The notes below the pieces were generated by a model. It was not told the origin of the DNA. It did not search any database and worked only from the letters and a program-made list of their open reading frames with translations. The translations under genes and the position numbers were made by a program. A DNA stretch of 64,000 nt from Rhizobiaceae bacterium MnEN-MB40S. Its GTDB lineage: Bacteria; Pseudomonadota; Alphaproteobacteria; Rhizobiales; Rhizobiaceae. Location: positions 1 to 64,000 of the forward strand of contig BRLC01000014.1 of the NCBI GenBank assembly GCA_024343425.1, read 5' to 3'. This document shows positions 34,701-43,417 of this stretch, piece by piece. How positions within the stretch are numbered: position 1 is the first letter of the stretch; each line of letters opens with the position of its first letter.

Positions 34701-37700
34701 GACGAACTGCATGCCGGTCGCCTCGACGGCGCCTTCGCCGTTGTCGACCGTCACGGTCCCGGCGTCGCCGCCGAAGATCGCGAAGCCCGGCTGCGGCGAC
34801 ATCGGTCCGGTGACCGATCCGTCCGCATTCGCCCATACTGGCGTCGTGTTCGACCAGACGCCGTCTCCACCGCCCAGACGCGTCACATCGGCCAGTCCGT
34901 TCGCGTTCCAGAATACGAGCGTATAGCTGGCGGTGTTGACGAGGTTGATCTGTTTCTGCGCGTCGAGATACTGGATCGACAGCTCCGAACCGGAAGGCTG
35001 GTCTCCGAGAGCCAGACCGCCGTTGACCGTCGTCAGTTCGCCCGTATAGTCGAAGACGCGATAGAGGCCAGGTCCGAACCCTCCGGCGTCGACGACATCC
35101 AGCGTGGCGCCTTCCAGCACGAGATCGCCGTCCACGTAAATGCTGTCAGCCGTTCCGGGAACAGAAAAATCCACGCCCGGCGCACCCGCCTCATAGGCGA
35201 TGTAGCTGTACTGCTCGAGAACCAGCGTTCCGTCCACGTGCAGCGTGCCGATCCCGCTGCTCCCCCCGCCGGGCGAAACCGTTCCGCCGGCCTCGACGGT
35301 CGTGGCGCCCACCACGCCAACGCCGCCGAGTGTCGCGCCGTCCTCGACGAGCACATTGCTGACGATCCGCGCATTGGCGCCGTCCGCGCTGCTGTCGCCG
35401 ACGATCAGCGCGCCTGCCGACACCGTGGTCGGCCCCGTATAGGTGTTGACGCCGTTCAGGGTTAAAGCCCCCACGCCGTCCTTGGTCAGATCGAGCGCGC
35501 CTTGCCCGCCATCCTCGATCACTCCCGAAAAGACGGAGTCGCCAAGTCGGGACGTATCGACCGTAAGGATGCTGTCGTCCGCGCCGCCATTGGTGACGAC
35601 GCCGCTGCCGTTCGAGGTACTGGAGATGCCGCCGACGACGGTGCTGTAGCCGTTCAGCCTGAGCGTGCCGCCAACGCCTCCAAGATCGTTGCTGAATTGC
35701 ACGTCTACGCCGGACGTCAGGGCGTTATCAGTCTGTACGTCCAGAACGCTGCTCTCGAAAAAGAGCTGACGTCCACCACTGACGGAACCGACCGCCGTCG
35801 CGTTCAGCGTGCTTGTTTCGAAAAAACGCTGACTGCCGCCATTAACGGCGTCCACCGCCGATGCGTTCAATGCGCCCGTGTTGTAGAAATCCTGGAACCC
35901 GCTGCTGACGGCGCCTGCTGCGGAGGCGTTGAGCACACTTGTGTTGAAGAAATACTGGTTGCCTCCGTTAACAGCTGCAAACGCCGTCGCATTCAGCGCG
36001 TTGGCCTCGTTAAAATATTGCTCTCCGCCGCTGAGCGCACCCGCCACCGACGCGTTGAGAGCGCTGCGGTCATAGAAATCCAGCCCGCCGCCGCTGACGG
36101 CGTTGGACGCCGAGGCATTGAGCACACTGTCATCACGGAAAAAATGAGACCCTCCGCTGACGGCGTCACTCGCAGAAGCGTTGAGCGCGCTCGAATCGTA
36201 GAAGTCGAGACTCCCGCCGCTGACCGCGTCCGCCGCCAACGCATTAAATGCGCTCGTGTCATAAAATTCCTGCTCTCCTCCGCTGACAGCATCGGCGGCG
36301 ACGGCCTCAAGCGTGCTGGACCCGTAGAAATATTGCGTTCCACCGCTGACGGCGCCGCTGGCAGAGGCCTCAAGCGTACTCGAATTATTAAAAAACTGGG
36401 TCCCGCCGCTGACGGCGTCACTCACGGAGGCGTTGAGCGCGCTCGAATCGTAGAAGTCGAGAATCCCGCCGCTGACCGCGTCCGCCGCCAACGCATTAAA
36501 TGCGCTCGTGTCATAAAATTCCTGCTCTCCTCCGCTGACAGCATCGGCGGCGACGGCCTCAAGCGTGCTGGCCCCGTAGAAATACTGCGATCCACCGCTG
36601 ACGGCGCCGCTGGCAGAGGCCTCAAGCGTACTCGAATCGTAAAAAAACTGGCTCCCGCCGCTGACGGCGTCGGCCTCGGAAGCATTAAGCGCGCTAAAGT
36701 TGTAGAAAAACTGACTTCCCGCGCTTACAGCGTCATCCGTCCCGGCGTTGAGCGAACTCAAATCGTAGAAATATTGCACTCCCCCGCTGATGGCGTCTAT
36801 GACCGTTGCCTCGAGCCTGCTCAGCCCGTAGAAATTCTGGGTCCCGCCGCTGACTGCATTGGCGGCCGAAGCATTGAGCGCGCTCACGTCGTAGAAAGAC
36901 TGACTTCCCGCGCTTACGGCATCGCTCGCCGAGGCGTTGAGCGAACTGGCGTCATAGAATTCCTGAATTCCGCCGCCGATTGCTCCGATTGCCGAGGCAT
37001 TGAGCATGCTGCCGTTCTCGAAATTCTGATACCCACCGCTGACGGCGTTCGCTGCAGAAGCGTTGAGCGTGCTGTCGCCTGCAAAACCCTGAATCCCGCC
37101 GCTAACGGCGTTCGCCGCAGAAGCGTTGAGCGTGCTCGTGTCGTCGAATGCTTGTGTTCCGCCACTGAGAGCATTGCCGACCGAAGCGTTGAGCATGCTC
37201 GAGTCGTAAAAATTCAGGCGCCCGTTGCTGACAGCATCAGCCGCAGAGGCGTTGAACGTGCTCGTACTAAAGAAAACATGCTCTCCGCCGCTGACGGCAT
37301 TGGACGCAGTAGCATTGAAAATGCTCGAGTCGTCGAAAACACTGTCCCCGCCGCTGACGGCATTCGCCACTGAGGCGTTGAGTGTGCTCGAATTGTGGAA
37401 TTCCAAATTTCCGCCGCTGACTGCATTGGCGGCCGAAGCGTTGAGCGTGCTCGTGTCGTAAAAAAACTGGATCTTGTCGCCGACAGCATCAGCCGAAGAG
37501 GCGTTGAACGTACTCGAATCATAGAAAGACAAGTCTGAATCTATGAAGGCATTGCTCGCCGATACGTTCAGAACGCTGTTGTCCGAGAAAGTCACAATCC
37601 CGAAGGTTACGGCATTGGCTGCAGTCGCATTGAACACACTCGAATTATAGAAGTTCTGCCGTCCGCCCGAAATGGCGTTACCCGCAGACGCGTTGAGAAC

Positions 37701-37988
37701 GCTCGTATTATAGAAATCCTGAATCCCGCCGGTTACGGCGCCAGCCGACGAGGCGTCGAGCTGGCTCGAGTCGTAGAAATTCTGGTCACCGCTGGAGAAC
37801 GGGCCATTTGTCGTGTCGTTGCCTGTAAAGGTTTGAGCGATGGCAGCTGGAATCGTTGCTACTGGAACCGCAATACTGAACAAGAAATACGGCAGAAGCG
37901 ACCTTAACTTCTCCGCCGCTGCGTCACGTCTGATGTTCTTGTTCTCAATATGGATTGAAGCACTACTAAAACCCATAATATTCACCAT
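31716..37988 (-). CDS. Giant repeat-containing autotransporter (type Va)
   Basis: A 2090-residue surface or secreted protein. Residues 1-52 form an extended signal sequence (hydrophobic LLPYFLFSIAVPVATIPAAI) cleaved after AIA. Residues 67-759 are 33 repeats of exactly 21 residues, consensus GGxQxFYxxSxLNASAxxAVS. After this come autotransporter-associated beta-strand units such as NTYTGPTTVSAGALIVGD, NSYSGGTIISNGVLSV and NTYTGQTNIDAGVLAL. The final 280 or so residues are an autotransporter beta barrel starting near ALWGQTFGSWGSIDSDG and ending in the outer-membrane terminal Phe (NALFSIDF). The repeats should form a regular beta-helix stalk. Function is probably adhesion or autoaggregation. 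AT-rich DNA lies upstream. Confidence 0.93.
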   Translation of the reverse strand: MVNIMGFSSASIHIENKNIRRDAAAEKLRSLLPYFLFSIAVPVATIPAAIAQTFTGNDTTNGPFSSGDQNFYDSSQLDASSAGAVTGGIQDFYNTSVLNASAGNAISGGRQNFYNSSVFNATAANAVTFGIVTFSDNSVLNVSASNAFIDSDLSFYDSSTFNASSADAVGDKIQFFYDTSTLNASAANAVSGGNLEFHNSSTLNASVANAVSGGDSVFDDSSIFNATASNAVSGGEHVFFSTSTFNASAADAVSNGRLNFYDSSMLNASVGNALSGGTQAFDDTSTLNASAANAVSGGIQGFAGDSTLNASAANAVSGGYQNFENGSMLNASAIGAIGGGIQEFYDASSLNASASDAVSAGSQSFYDVSALNASAANAVSGGTQNFYGLSRLEATVIDAISGGVQYFYDLSSLNAGTDDAVSAGSQFFYNFSALNASEADAVSGGSQFFYDSSTLEASASGAVSGGSQYFYGASTLEAVAADAVSGGEQEFYDTSAFNALAADAVSGGILDFYDSSALNASVSDAVSGGTQFFNNSSTLEASASGAVSGGTQYFYGSSTLEAVAADAVSGGEQEFYDTSAFNALAADAVSGGSLDFYDSSALNASASDAVSGGSHFFRDDSVLNASASNAVSGGGLDFYDRSALNASVAGALSGGEQYFNEANALNATAFAAVNGGNQYFFNTSVLNASAAGAVSSGFQDFYNTGALNASAVDAVNGGSQRFFETSTLNATAVGSVSGGRQLFFESSVLDVQTDNALTSGVDVQFSNDLGGVGGTLRLNGYSTVVGGISSTSNGSGVVTNGGADDSILTVDTSRLGDSVFSGVIEDGGQGALDLTKDGVGALTLNGVNTYTGPTTVSAGALIVGDSSADGANARIVSNVLVEDGATLGGVGVVGATTVEAGGTVSPGGGSSGIGTLHVDGTLVLEQYSYIAYEAGAPGVDFSVPGTADSIYVDGDLVLEGATLDVVDAGGFGPGLYRVFDYTGELTTVNGGLALGDQPSGSELSIQYLDAQKQINLVNTASYTLVFWNANGLADVTRLGGGDGVWSNTTPVWANADGSVTGPMSPQPGFAIFGGDAGTVTVDNGEGAVEATGMQFVVGGYTLTGDELTLVADASDPGPVEIRVGDGGAASSSYVATIENVIAGSDGLEKTGAGTLILSGANSYSGGTIISNGVLSVSSDGNLGDAGGALTFDGGALRLGSSFDLSGSRAVTLEAGGGVIDTNGFETFFSQNVTGEGSLTKTGAGALTLGGLNTYTGQTNIDAGVLALSGSGSIASSSGVVVDGTFDISAADGDSRIAALSGSGSVVLGDNDLDIANASGTFSGTIAGEGGVDVEGGVQVLTGANSFAGDLGVADGAEARIGDGGVSGSIVGDVVNEGSLVFDRSDALTYAGVISGDGVLTITGGGEVTLTGNNSFGGGTTIDNSTLAIGDGGTGGALGTGDTEMTGDATLIFNRSDVYAYAGAIAGTGDLVQEGGGVTELAGDLSSFVGQTTVSAGTLRMSTVVGGDLDIETGATADFALVDDAVFDETIAGDGMLVKSEDASLTLTADSSGFLGATHVDGGMLIVNGALGSEVEVASGATLGGTGPVGATTIASGGAHAPGNGIGAQTVNGDYINYGSLVIDGTPDAFDMVVVNGTVDISGGALELLLSPETADDWDIFNGPYTIIANDGADAVTGEFATVDGNLIFLDDHVDYSGGDGNDVTLELVRNDVDFASVAYTRNQRATARGISTLPDSNAVWRAIAVQPDAASARAAYDLLSGEIYASAKSALIEDSHFVRDAVYARMRSALSPDAASSVQVASYGKDGATQPATDDRFALWGQTFGSWGSIDSDGNAATIDTSSGGLFSGFDVGLGDNARLGVIAGYSYLGVDNSARASTAQGDNWYIGAYGGGQWGNLALRAGATYTWNAMDVQRNVTVSGVSGRYEADQDTGLFQVFGELGYDLQTGGPVSFEPFANLAYVNLQSGGFNETGGAAALGAAGGQSTQAVFTTLGLRASGDFTLGGVNAGIHGMVGWRHADGDLTPVSRQFFAGSDMFTVAGPPIARDAALVELGMDIEVTDNATFGINYLGQFGGGAVENGFNALFSIDF
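35712..37790 (-). repeat. 33 tandem 63-bp coding repeats in the autotransporter gene
   Basis: The stretch is 2079 bp, exactly 33 times 63 bp, with no unit longer or shorter. Each unit encodes 21 residues with a conserved aromatic pair near positions 5-6 and LNASA near 11-15. Units vary in sequence, so most duplications are old, except for one recent block duplication (36153-36656). Confidence 0.92.
36153..36656 (-). repeat. Recent 252-bp tandem duplication within the repeat tract
   Basis: Repeat units 19-22 (36405-36656) and 23-26 (36153-36404) are nearly identical at both protein and DNA level; for example GEQEFYDTSAFNALAADAVS occurs unchanged in both. The offset is exactly four units. This shows that the array still changes in copy number by recombination or slippage. 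Confidence 0.85.
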
Positions 37989-38375
37989 TGCTGCATTCCC
38001 TAATTTCGCTACCTAAGGGCGACAGCTAAACAATTTAAGAAGATAATGCAAGAAACCAATGAATATTTTTATACAATAAATTCATAAACTTAAATGTACA
38101 TGTCTTTTGTTTCATACTACCTATAGTTTAATTTTAATTTTTCTTTGCGGATGAAACAAATATACAAATTTCCAATATTAAAATGGCCTCGATTCAGGGA
38201 AAAACAGGAAGATGAAGACTTTCGCGGAACGTCAAATCTTGCAATAAATTTACAATTATCGACGGTCTCAGCCCGCTTACACACCAGGGCCATCATGGAG
38301 TTCGCCAGAGCAAACAGACCATCAAGAACGGCGTAGAACGGGTAAAAAAAGTTCTGATTGCAGTCGTTTTGGAAA
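37989..38375. other. AT-rich gap upstream of the autotransporter, no gene supported
   Basis: The base composition is much more AT-rich here than in the flanking genes, especially 38030-38170. It must hold the autotransporter promoter. Frames of 110 codons (38117-38449, minus) and 63 codons (38145-38336, plus) are open but have no recognisable domain or ribosome site, so I do not call them. Confidence 0.5.
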
Positions 38376-39077
38376 TCACCTGCGACGGGCGCGGAAACCT
38401 CTGCGGTAGGCGCCGGACCGCTCGTCGAGCGAATCAAGCAAAGCCTCATGGTCCCGAAACGCGTCTGCGTCCATCCCGGCGAATTCGAGGTCGAGGTTGT
38501 CGCGTTTTATCGGCCAGCCCTGCGCCACGGGCGTGCCTGCGGGCAGGGTTCCGGCAAAACACGGATCGGTCCACACCGCCGGGAAATGGACGTGGCCCGA
38601 TTTCCAGCGGTCGCAGTCGACAACGCCGGAGAATGTGTGAAACGGCAGGTCCGTGCGGTTGGCGGGATGCGTGAACAGCATCGACCAGCCTTCCGGCAGC
38701 TCGACAGTCCAGAAATTGTTGAACTTGACGACGAACTGGCCGGACGGCGCGCCTGGAAGGCCCGTCGCCTGTTCCGGCGCGTGGACGCCGATCGGAGAAC
38801 GGGTCATCCGGCTGCCTGATGAAGGCGCGTCCCAGTTCCAGGAAAATTCGCCATTCTCGACCCTGACATCCGCGGCGAGCGGAAACAGGATCCCGCTCTG
38901 CATGGCGTCGACAAAAGGCGGGCACTGCTTGACCGTGCGGACCTCGGCCTCAAGCAGGACGCGGCTGGCCGCAGTCGCCGGCATCGCCTTCAGCCAGTCC
39001 GGCAGTGCGCCGGAAGCAAGCGACGGTTTGGGCAGAATGGCTTCGTAACCGGGCAGGCAGGCAAAGCGGATCTTCAT
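38376..39077 (-). CDS. Conserved-looking protein of unknown function in the pot operon
   Basis: A 233-residue protein that I do not recognise. It starts at ATG 39077 (MKIRFACLPGYEAILPKP), overlapping the potC stop by ATGA, so it is co-translated with the polyamine-type permease. It has no signal peptide or membrane segment and is rich in Trp, Phe, Pro and His (FNNFWTVELPEGWSMLFTHP, HVHFPAVWTDPCFAG, GTPVAQGWPIKRD). The repeated aromatic and His pattern suggests an all-beta cupin-like or binding protein. A role linked to the transported substrate is implied by position only. Confidence 0.7.
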   Translation of the reverse strand: MKIRFACLPGYEAILPKPSLASGALPDWLKAMPATAASRVLLEAEVRTVKQCPPFVDAMQSGILFPLAADVRVENGEFSWNWDAPSSGSRMTRSPIGVHAPEQATGLPGAPSGQFVVKFNNFWTVELPEGWSMLFTHPANRTDLPFHTFSGVVDCDRWKSGHVHFPAVWTDPCFAGTLPAGTPVAQGWPIKRDNLDLEFAGMDADAFRDHEALLDSLDERSGAYRRGFRARRR

Positions 39078-39922
39078 GCCCGCTTTCTTGTCATAATCGT
39101 ATGGGTCACCGCAACAATGATGGTTATGGCGACAAAGATGACGCCGATGGCGTTGATCATCGGAGACAGGCCGAAGCGCATGCGGCTGCCGATTTCCGTC
39201 ACCAGCGTCCACGACCCGCCGATCGCGAAAAAGGTGGTGTTGTAGTTTTCGATCGACTGCAGGAAGGCGATGACGCAGGCCGTGAGGATCGTCGGCATGA
39301 GGAACGGCAGAGTGATGCGCCGGAACACCATGAAGGGAGACGCGCCGAGATCGAGCGCCGCCTCTTCGAGCACCCTATCCTGGCGCTGCAACCGCGCCAT
39401 GAACATGAGCATGCAATAAGAGGCGATGAAGGAGGACTGGGCCGCCATGGCCGTGAAGAGCCCCGCCTGAACCCCGAAGAAATCGCGCCAGAAGATCATC
39501 GTCGTGACGCCGAGAATGATGCCGGGAACAAGCACCGGCGAGACCAGCACCGTGTAGAGCAGCGACGATCCGCGCGAGCGCATCCGGGTCAGGATGAAGG
39601 CTCCGGACAGGCCGAGGGGAATTGAGATCACGATCACGCCGGCGGCGATCGTCAGCGAATGCCACAACCCCTGGATCATCCGCTGGTCGTTCGGCAGTTC
39701 GCGGAACCAGCGCAGCGTGAAGCCCTGCCAGTCAGTGACCGACGGCGTGGGCGATGCGTTGAAGGCGGCCGCGATCATGAAGAGCAGCGGCAGGAAGATC
39801 ACTGTGAAGAACACGACGACATAGCCGCCCAGAATGGCGTTGGCCCAGTCCCGTTCGACGCGCGGCTGCGCGCCGGCATGTCCGAAACCGACCGGGTCGT
39901 TTTTGGAGGCCGCCACGCTCAT
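39074..39922 (-). CDS. potC: Polyamine-type ABC transporter permease (PotC-like)
   Basis: The second inner-membrane permease of a spermidine/putrescine-type ABC importer, 282 residues with six predicted membrane helices. The EAA coupling loop is LEEAALDLGASPFMVFRRITLP. It overlaps potB upstream and the unknown 233-residue gene downstream by ATGA. The set potF-potA-potB-potC is complete in the window. Confidence 0.87.
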   Translation of the reverse strand: MSVAASKNDPVGFGHAGAQPRVERDWANAILGGYVVVFFTVIFLPLLFMIAAAFNASPTPSVTDWQGFTLRWFRELPNDQRMIQGLWHSLTIAAGVIVISIPLGLSGAFILTRMRSRGSSLLYTVLVSPVLVPGIILGVTTMIFWRDFFGVQAGLFTAMAAQSSFIASYCMLMFMARLQRQDRVLEEAALDLGASPFMVFRRITLPFLMPTILTACVIAFLQSIENYNTTFFAIGGSWTLVTEIGSRMRFGLSPMINAIGVIFVAITIIVAVTHTIMTRKRA

Positions 39923-41109
39923 CTCGCGATATCCCTGATGCCCACCTTGAAGATCGCCATGGTGGCGAAGATGAAGACGATGCAGGCGACGAGCAGCGCC
40001 AGCGAATAGGCCGACCCCTGGTTCCAGGCGTCCGCCTCGAAAAACCGCCGGTAGATGAGCTGGGAGAACCAGTCCGGGTGCAGACCGCGGCCAACGATCT
40101 CAGGCACGGCGATCGAGCCCGCCGACAGCATGAAAGTCATGATCGATCCGACGGCAATGCCGGGCTTGGCGTGCGGAATGACGACGCGCGTATGGATCTT
40201 CCAGGCCGACGCGCCGAGATCGCGCGCAGCCTCGATCTGGTTTTTGTCCAGCGTATCGATGGTGTTGTAGATCGGGAAAACCATGAACAGCACATAGGCG
40301 TAGACCATCACGGTGAAGACGGCGCCGTTGGACGCGACAAAGCGGATGCCCTCGCCGGCGTCGATATCGACAATGCCGATGAAATTGAGGACCGAATTCA
40401 GAATGCCGTTTTTCTCCAGGATCATGATCCAGGAGAAGATGCGCAAAAGCTCGTTGATCGCATAGGGAATGACGAGGCCGAGCATCATCAGGGCCAGCCT
40501 GTTGCGATTGGTCGTGGTGGCGATCACGAAGGCCACCGGATAGCAGATCAGGAAAGACAGGATCGTCACGCAGAAGGCGTAGAGGAGCGTCATCACGAAG
40601 ATCTGGAAGTGGATGCCGCTCATGGTGGTGAAGTTCCTGAGCGAATATTCCGCCTTCATGCCGGCCTCGCCGGAAGACAGGTCTTCCTGTGCTTCGAGTT
40701 CCCGGATTTGCGCGGTCAGCTCCGCGATCTCGGCTTCCAGCGCCTCGACGTCATCCTGCCCGTCGGCGGCGGCGCTGGCGGAAGGCTGCGGGAGGCCGCC
40801 GGCCGACGGGGCCGTGGCCGAAGGCGCGCCAATTGAGGGCGTCCCGATGGACGGCGCGGACAACCCTGTATCCGCATCGGCTGCGTTCTGCGCCTGCTGA
40901 ACCTGCTGCTCAAGCTGGAACCGTTTCGCGTAGGCCCGATCGATCTCGACTGCGAGCATAGCCGTTTCGCCGCCGCGATCCTGATAGGTGAAGGCCCGGT
41001 CAATCATGGTGATCTGCGGCACGACGATCATCAGCAGGATCCAAAGGACCACGAAACCGACGAAGATCGCGGTCAGTCCCTTGCCGTAGGATCGAACGAG
41101 ATCGCCCAT
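39919..41109 (-). CDS. potB: Polyamine-type ABC transporter permease (PotB-like) with large insertion
   Basis: The first permease, 396 residues, about 100 longer than usual PotB. The EAA loop is IEAARDLGASAWKIHTRVVIP. The extra length is an insertion at residues about 46-155, between the first and second membrane helices, on the periplasmic side. It consists of a charged helix (VEIDRAYAKRFQLEQQVQQA), a Ser/Pro/Ala/Gly segment with repeated APSIG/TPSIG units (85-112), and a second heptad-like helix (VEALEAEIAELTAQIRELEA). The two helices could fold back as a coiled-coil hairpin touching the binding protein or envelope. Confidence 0.87.
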   Translation of the reverse strand: MGDLVRSYGKGLTAIFVGFVVLWILLMIVVPQITMIDRAFTYQDRGGETAMLAVEIDRAYAKRFQLEQQVQQAQNAADADTGLSAPSIGTPSIGAPSATAPSAGGLPQPSASAAADGQDDVEALEAEIAELTAQIRELEAQEDLSSGEAGMKAEYSLRNFTTMSGIHFQIFVMTLLYAFCVTILSFLICYPVAFVIATTTNRNRLALMMLGLVIPYAINELLRIFSWIMILEKNGILNSVLNFIGIVDIDAGEGIRFVASNGAVFTVMVYAYVLFMVFPIYNTIDTLDKNQIEAARDLGASAWKIHTRVVIPHAKPGIAVGSIMTFMLSAGSIAVPEIVGRGLHPDWFSQLIYRRFFEADAWNQGSAYSLALLVACIVFIFATMAIFKVGIRDIAR

Positions 41110-41112
41110 CGG

Positions 41113-42231
41113 TCAGGCCCGGTCTCTGGCGATGGAGCCCGGCCGCATGATGACCGTGTCGCGATGGCGGAAGGCGAGTTTCATCTCGTCTTCAAAAGCA
41201 GTGTTGTCGCCAGTGTTGTGCATGTTGACGTGGATATCGTTCTCGCCGGCGGAGAGATAAAGGTTGATCAGCGCGCCTTCGAGGTCGCGCCGCTGCAGGC
41301 GGGCTGACAGGGTGTTCAGTTGCGCCATTTTCTCCGGGTCGCCAGCTTCGCCGTTGAGCAGCCCGATGCGTTCCGGCCGCACCATGACGAGCGCCTCGTC
41401 GCCGACCGCAAGGTCGTTGCGGTTGACGCCGTAGAGCGTGCCCTGGCTGGTCTCGACAGCGACTTCATTGCCGACAGCCAAGGTCACCTTGCCCGTAAAT
41501 ACGTTCTGCTCGCCGACAAAGGTGGCGGTGAACGGCGTCTGCGGCCGGTTGTAGATCTCGTCGGCCGTGGCCACCTGCTCGATGCGCCCCTCGTTCATCA
41601 CCGCGACCCTGTCTGACATGGCCAGCGCCTCGCCCTGGTCGTGGGTGATGTAGATGAAGGTGACGCTCGTCTTGCGCTGGATTTCCTTCAGTTCCGCGCG
41701 CATGTGCTGGCGCAGCTTCAGATCGAGCGCGGAGAGCGGCTCGTCAAGCAGCAGAACCGCGGGCTCCACGGCAAGAGCGCGGGCGACCGCGACGCGCTGG
41801 CGCTGACCGCCGGACAGCTCCGTCGGCATCTTGTCGGCCTGGCCGTAGAGGGCGACCAGTTCCAGCAGCTCCTCGGCGCGCTTGCGGCGCCTGGCCTTGG
41901 GAACGCCGCGCGCTTCGAGACCGAAGGCGACATTCTCCCAGACCGGCATCAGCGGAAACAGGGCGAGGTTCTGGAAAATGAGCGCGGTCGGCCGATGGTT
42001 CGGACCGATCCCGTTCATCCTGACGCCGCCGATCGAAATCGCGCCGGCGGTGGGGTCGAGAAATCCCGAAATCATTCTGAGGATGGTCGTCTTGCCGCAA
42101 CCGGACGGTCCGAGGATCGAGAAGAACTCGCCCGCATTGATCGTCAGATCGGTTTCATGGACGGCGGTGAACCCGTTCGGGTAGGTCATATTTATGCCGT
42201 CGAGAAATACGTCCTGTCCACGCATCGTCAT
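41113..42231 (-). CDS. potA: Polyamine-type ABC transporter ATPase (PotA-like)
   Basis: The cytosolic ATPase, 372 residues, starting at ATG 42231 behind a GGGGG stretch (ATG 42225 is in frame two codons on). Walker A GPSGCGKTT, signature LSGGQRQRV, Walker B AVLLLDEPLSALD, and a C-terminal TOBE region with VMVRPERIGLL typical of PotA/FbpC-type ATPases. It lies 3 bp from potB and 58 bp after potF. Confidence 0.9.
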   Translation of the reverse strand: MTMRGQDVFLDGINMTYPNGFTAVHETDLTINAGEFFSILGPSGCGKTTILRMISGFLDPTAGAISIGGVRMNGIGPNHRPTALIFQNLALFPLMPVWENVAFGLEARGVPKARRRKRAEELLELVALYGQADKMPTELSGGQRQRVAVARALAVEPAVLLLDEPLSALDLKLRQHMRAELKEIQRKTSVTFIYITHDQGEALAMSDRVAVMNEGRIEQVATADEIYNRPQTPFTATFVGEQNVFTGKVTLAVGNEVAVETSQGTLYGVNRNDLAVGDEALVMVRPERIGLLNGEAGDPEKMAQLNTLSARLQRRDLEGALINLYLSAGENDIHVNMHNTGDNTAFEDEMKLAFRHRDTVIMRPGSIARDRA

Positions 42232-42289
42232 CCCCCGTCGAACGGCAGGGCCGCGATCGCCGCGGCCTTGCCTGATGTCATGCGCCCGT

Positions 42290-43417
42290 TCAGGCGTTGG
42301 TGATCTTGTCGACATACTCCTGGATCACCGGCGTGCTCCAGGGCTTGTCCGCCTGCCACCACCAGAGATTGGCGAGATTGTCGGCGTTGTAGACTTCGGT
42401 GAACTGCTTCTTGTATTCCTCGCCCGCATGTTCCGCGGCGCCGGCTACAGCGGAGTTGTAACCGGTGTTCTTGGAAAGAAGACCGCCCATTTCCGGCGTG
42501 AACATCGCATTGATGAAAGCGTAGCCCTGCTCGACATTCTCGGCGCCGGAAGGCATGCCGATCGAGTCCATCCAGGTAATGCCGCCTTCCTTGGGCATGC
42601 GATACTTCCACTTCGCGTCTTCGCGGCTGAGCAGAAGCCCGGTCGTGTCCCAGGTCTGGCCAATGGCGGCGCCGGCCTGCTTGAAGGCGTTGGAGGCTTC
42701 CGTCGCATTGTTCCAGAAAGCTGCAATATTGCCCTTGTGCGCAATGATGAAGTCTGCGCAGGCGGAGAAGACGCGGCGCGCGTCGTCTTCCGTCTTGTAG
42801 ACGTCAAGCATGCGATCGGATTCGAGCTCGCCGATGGAATTGAGATAGAGACCGACGCCGATCAGGCCGGACTTCTGACGGAAAGTGGCCTTGTCGGCGG
42901 CTTCCGGCGTCCACATGGCCCCGAAGGACACATCGGCGTCGCTGAGATCGAAGGTAGCGGAGTCGAAGGTGATCGCTTCCGTGCCCCAGTCGAACGGCAT
43001 CAGGTAGCGCTTGCCGCGATAGGTCGCGCCGAGCGTAACGGAATCGCGCACCATCGAGGGAATGAGATTGTCGGCGTTGACGAGCTTTTCCTCGTCGAGC
43101 GGCTGCAGAAGATCGTCCGGATAGTAGTTGTTGCCGTTAGTGACGGACGGGAAGATGACGTCGAAGCCCTTGCCGCCGGCGGCTTTCAGTTTCTGCGTCG
43201 CCTCGTCGTTGGAGCCGAAGGTCGAAAGATTGATCTTGATGCCCGTATCCTTTTCGAACAGTTCGATCATGTTCGGCTGGATGTAGTCGCCCCAGGCAAA
43301 GACGTTGACCTGGCCGGACGACGCGAGCGCATCATGCGATTTCAGGATGGCGGGCGCGGCGGCGAAGGCCCCGGCTGCGGTGGCGCCTTGCATAAGCCGG
43401 CGACGTGAAATGATCAT
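42290..43417 (-). CDS. potF: Polyamine-type ABC transporter binding protein (PotD/PotF-like)
   Basis: The periplasmic receptor of the importer, 375 residues. ATG 43417 is chosen because it gives an N-terminal twin-arginine-type signal, MIISRRRLMQGATAAGAF, with alanine-rich core and cleavage near DALASS; a GGGGGA site is upstream. Binding-protein features are VFAWGDYIQPNMIELFEK and FDVIFPSVTNGNNYYPDDLL. Export through Tat would mean that it folds before export. It is the first gene of the operon ending at 38376. Confidence 0.87.
   Translation of the reverse strand: MIISRRRLMQGATAAGAFAAAPAILKSHDALASSGQVNVFAWGDYIQPNMIELFEKDTGIKINLSTFGSNDEATQKLKAAGGKGFDVIFPSVTNGNNYYPDDLLQPLDEEKLVNADNLIPSMVRDSVTLGATYRGKRYLMPFDWGTEAITFDSATFDLSDADVSFGAMWTPEAADKATFRQKSGLIGVGLYLNSIGELESDRMLDVYKTEDDARRVFSACADFIIAHKGNIAAFWNNATEASNAFKQAGAAIGQTWDTTGLLLSREDAKWKYRMPKEGGITWMDSIGMPSGAENVEQGYAFINAMFTPEMGGLLSKNTGYNSAVAGAAEHAGEEYKKQFTEVYNADNLANLWWWQADKPWSTPVIQEYVDKITNA

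Noticed and set aside
35712..37790. CRISPR array suggested by dozens of regular repeats
   Set aside because: The 63-bp units are in frame, coding and without unique spacers; they are protein repeats.
38117..38449. 110-codon minus-strand frame in the AT-rich gap
   Set aside because: No recognisable domain, and it overlaps the 233-residue gene in another frame.
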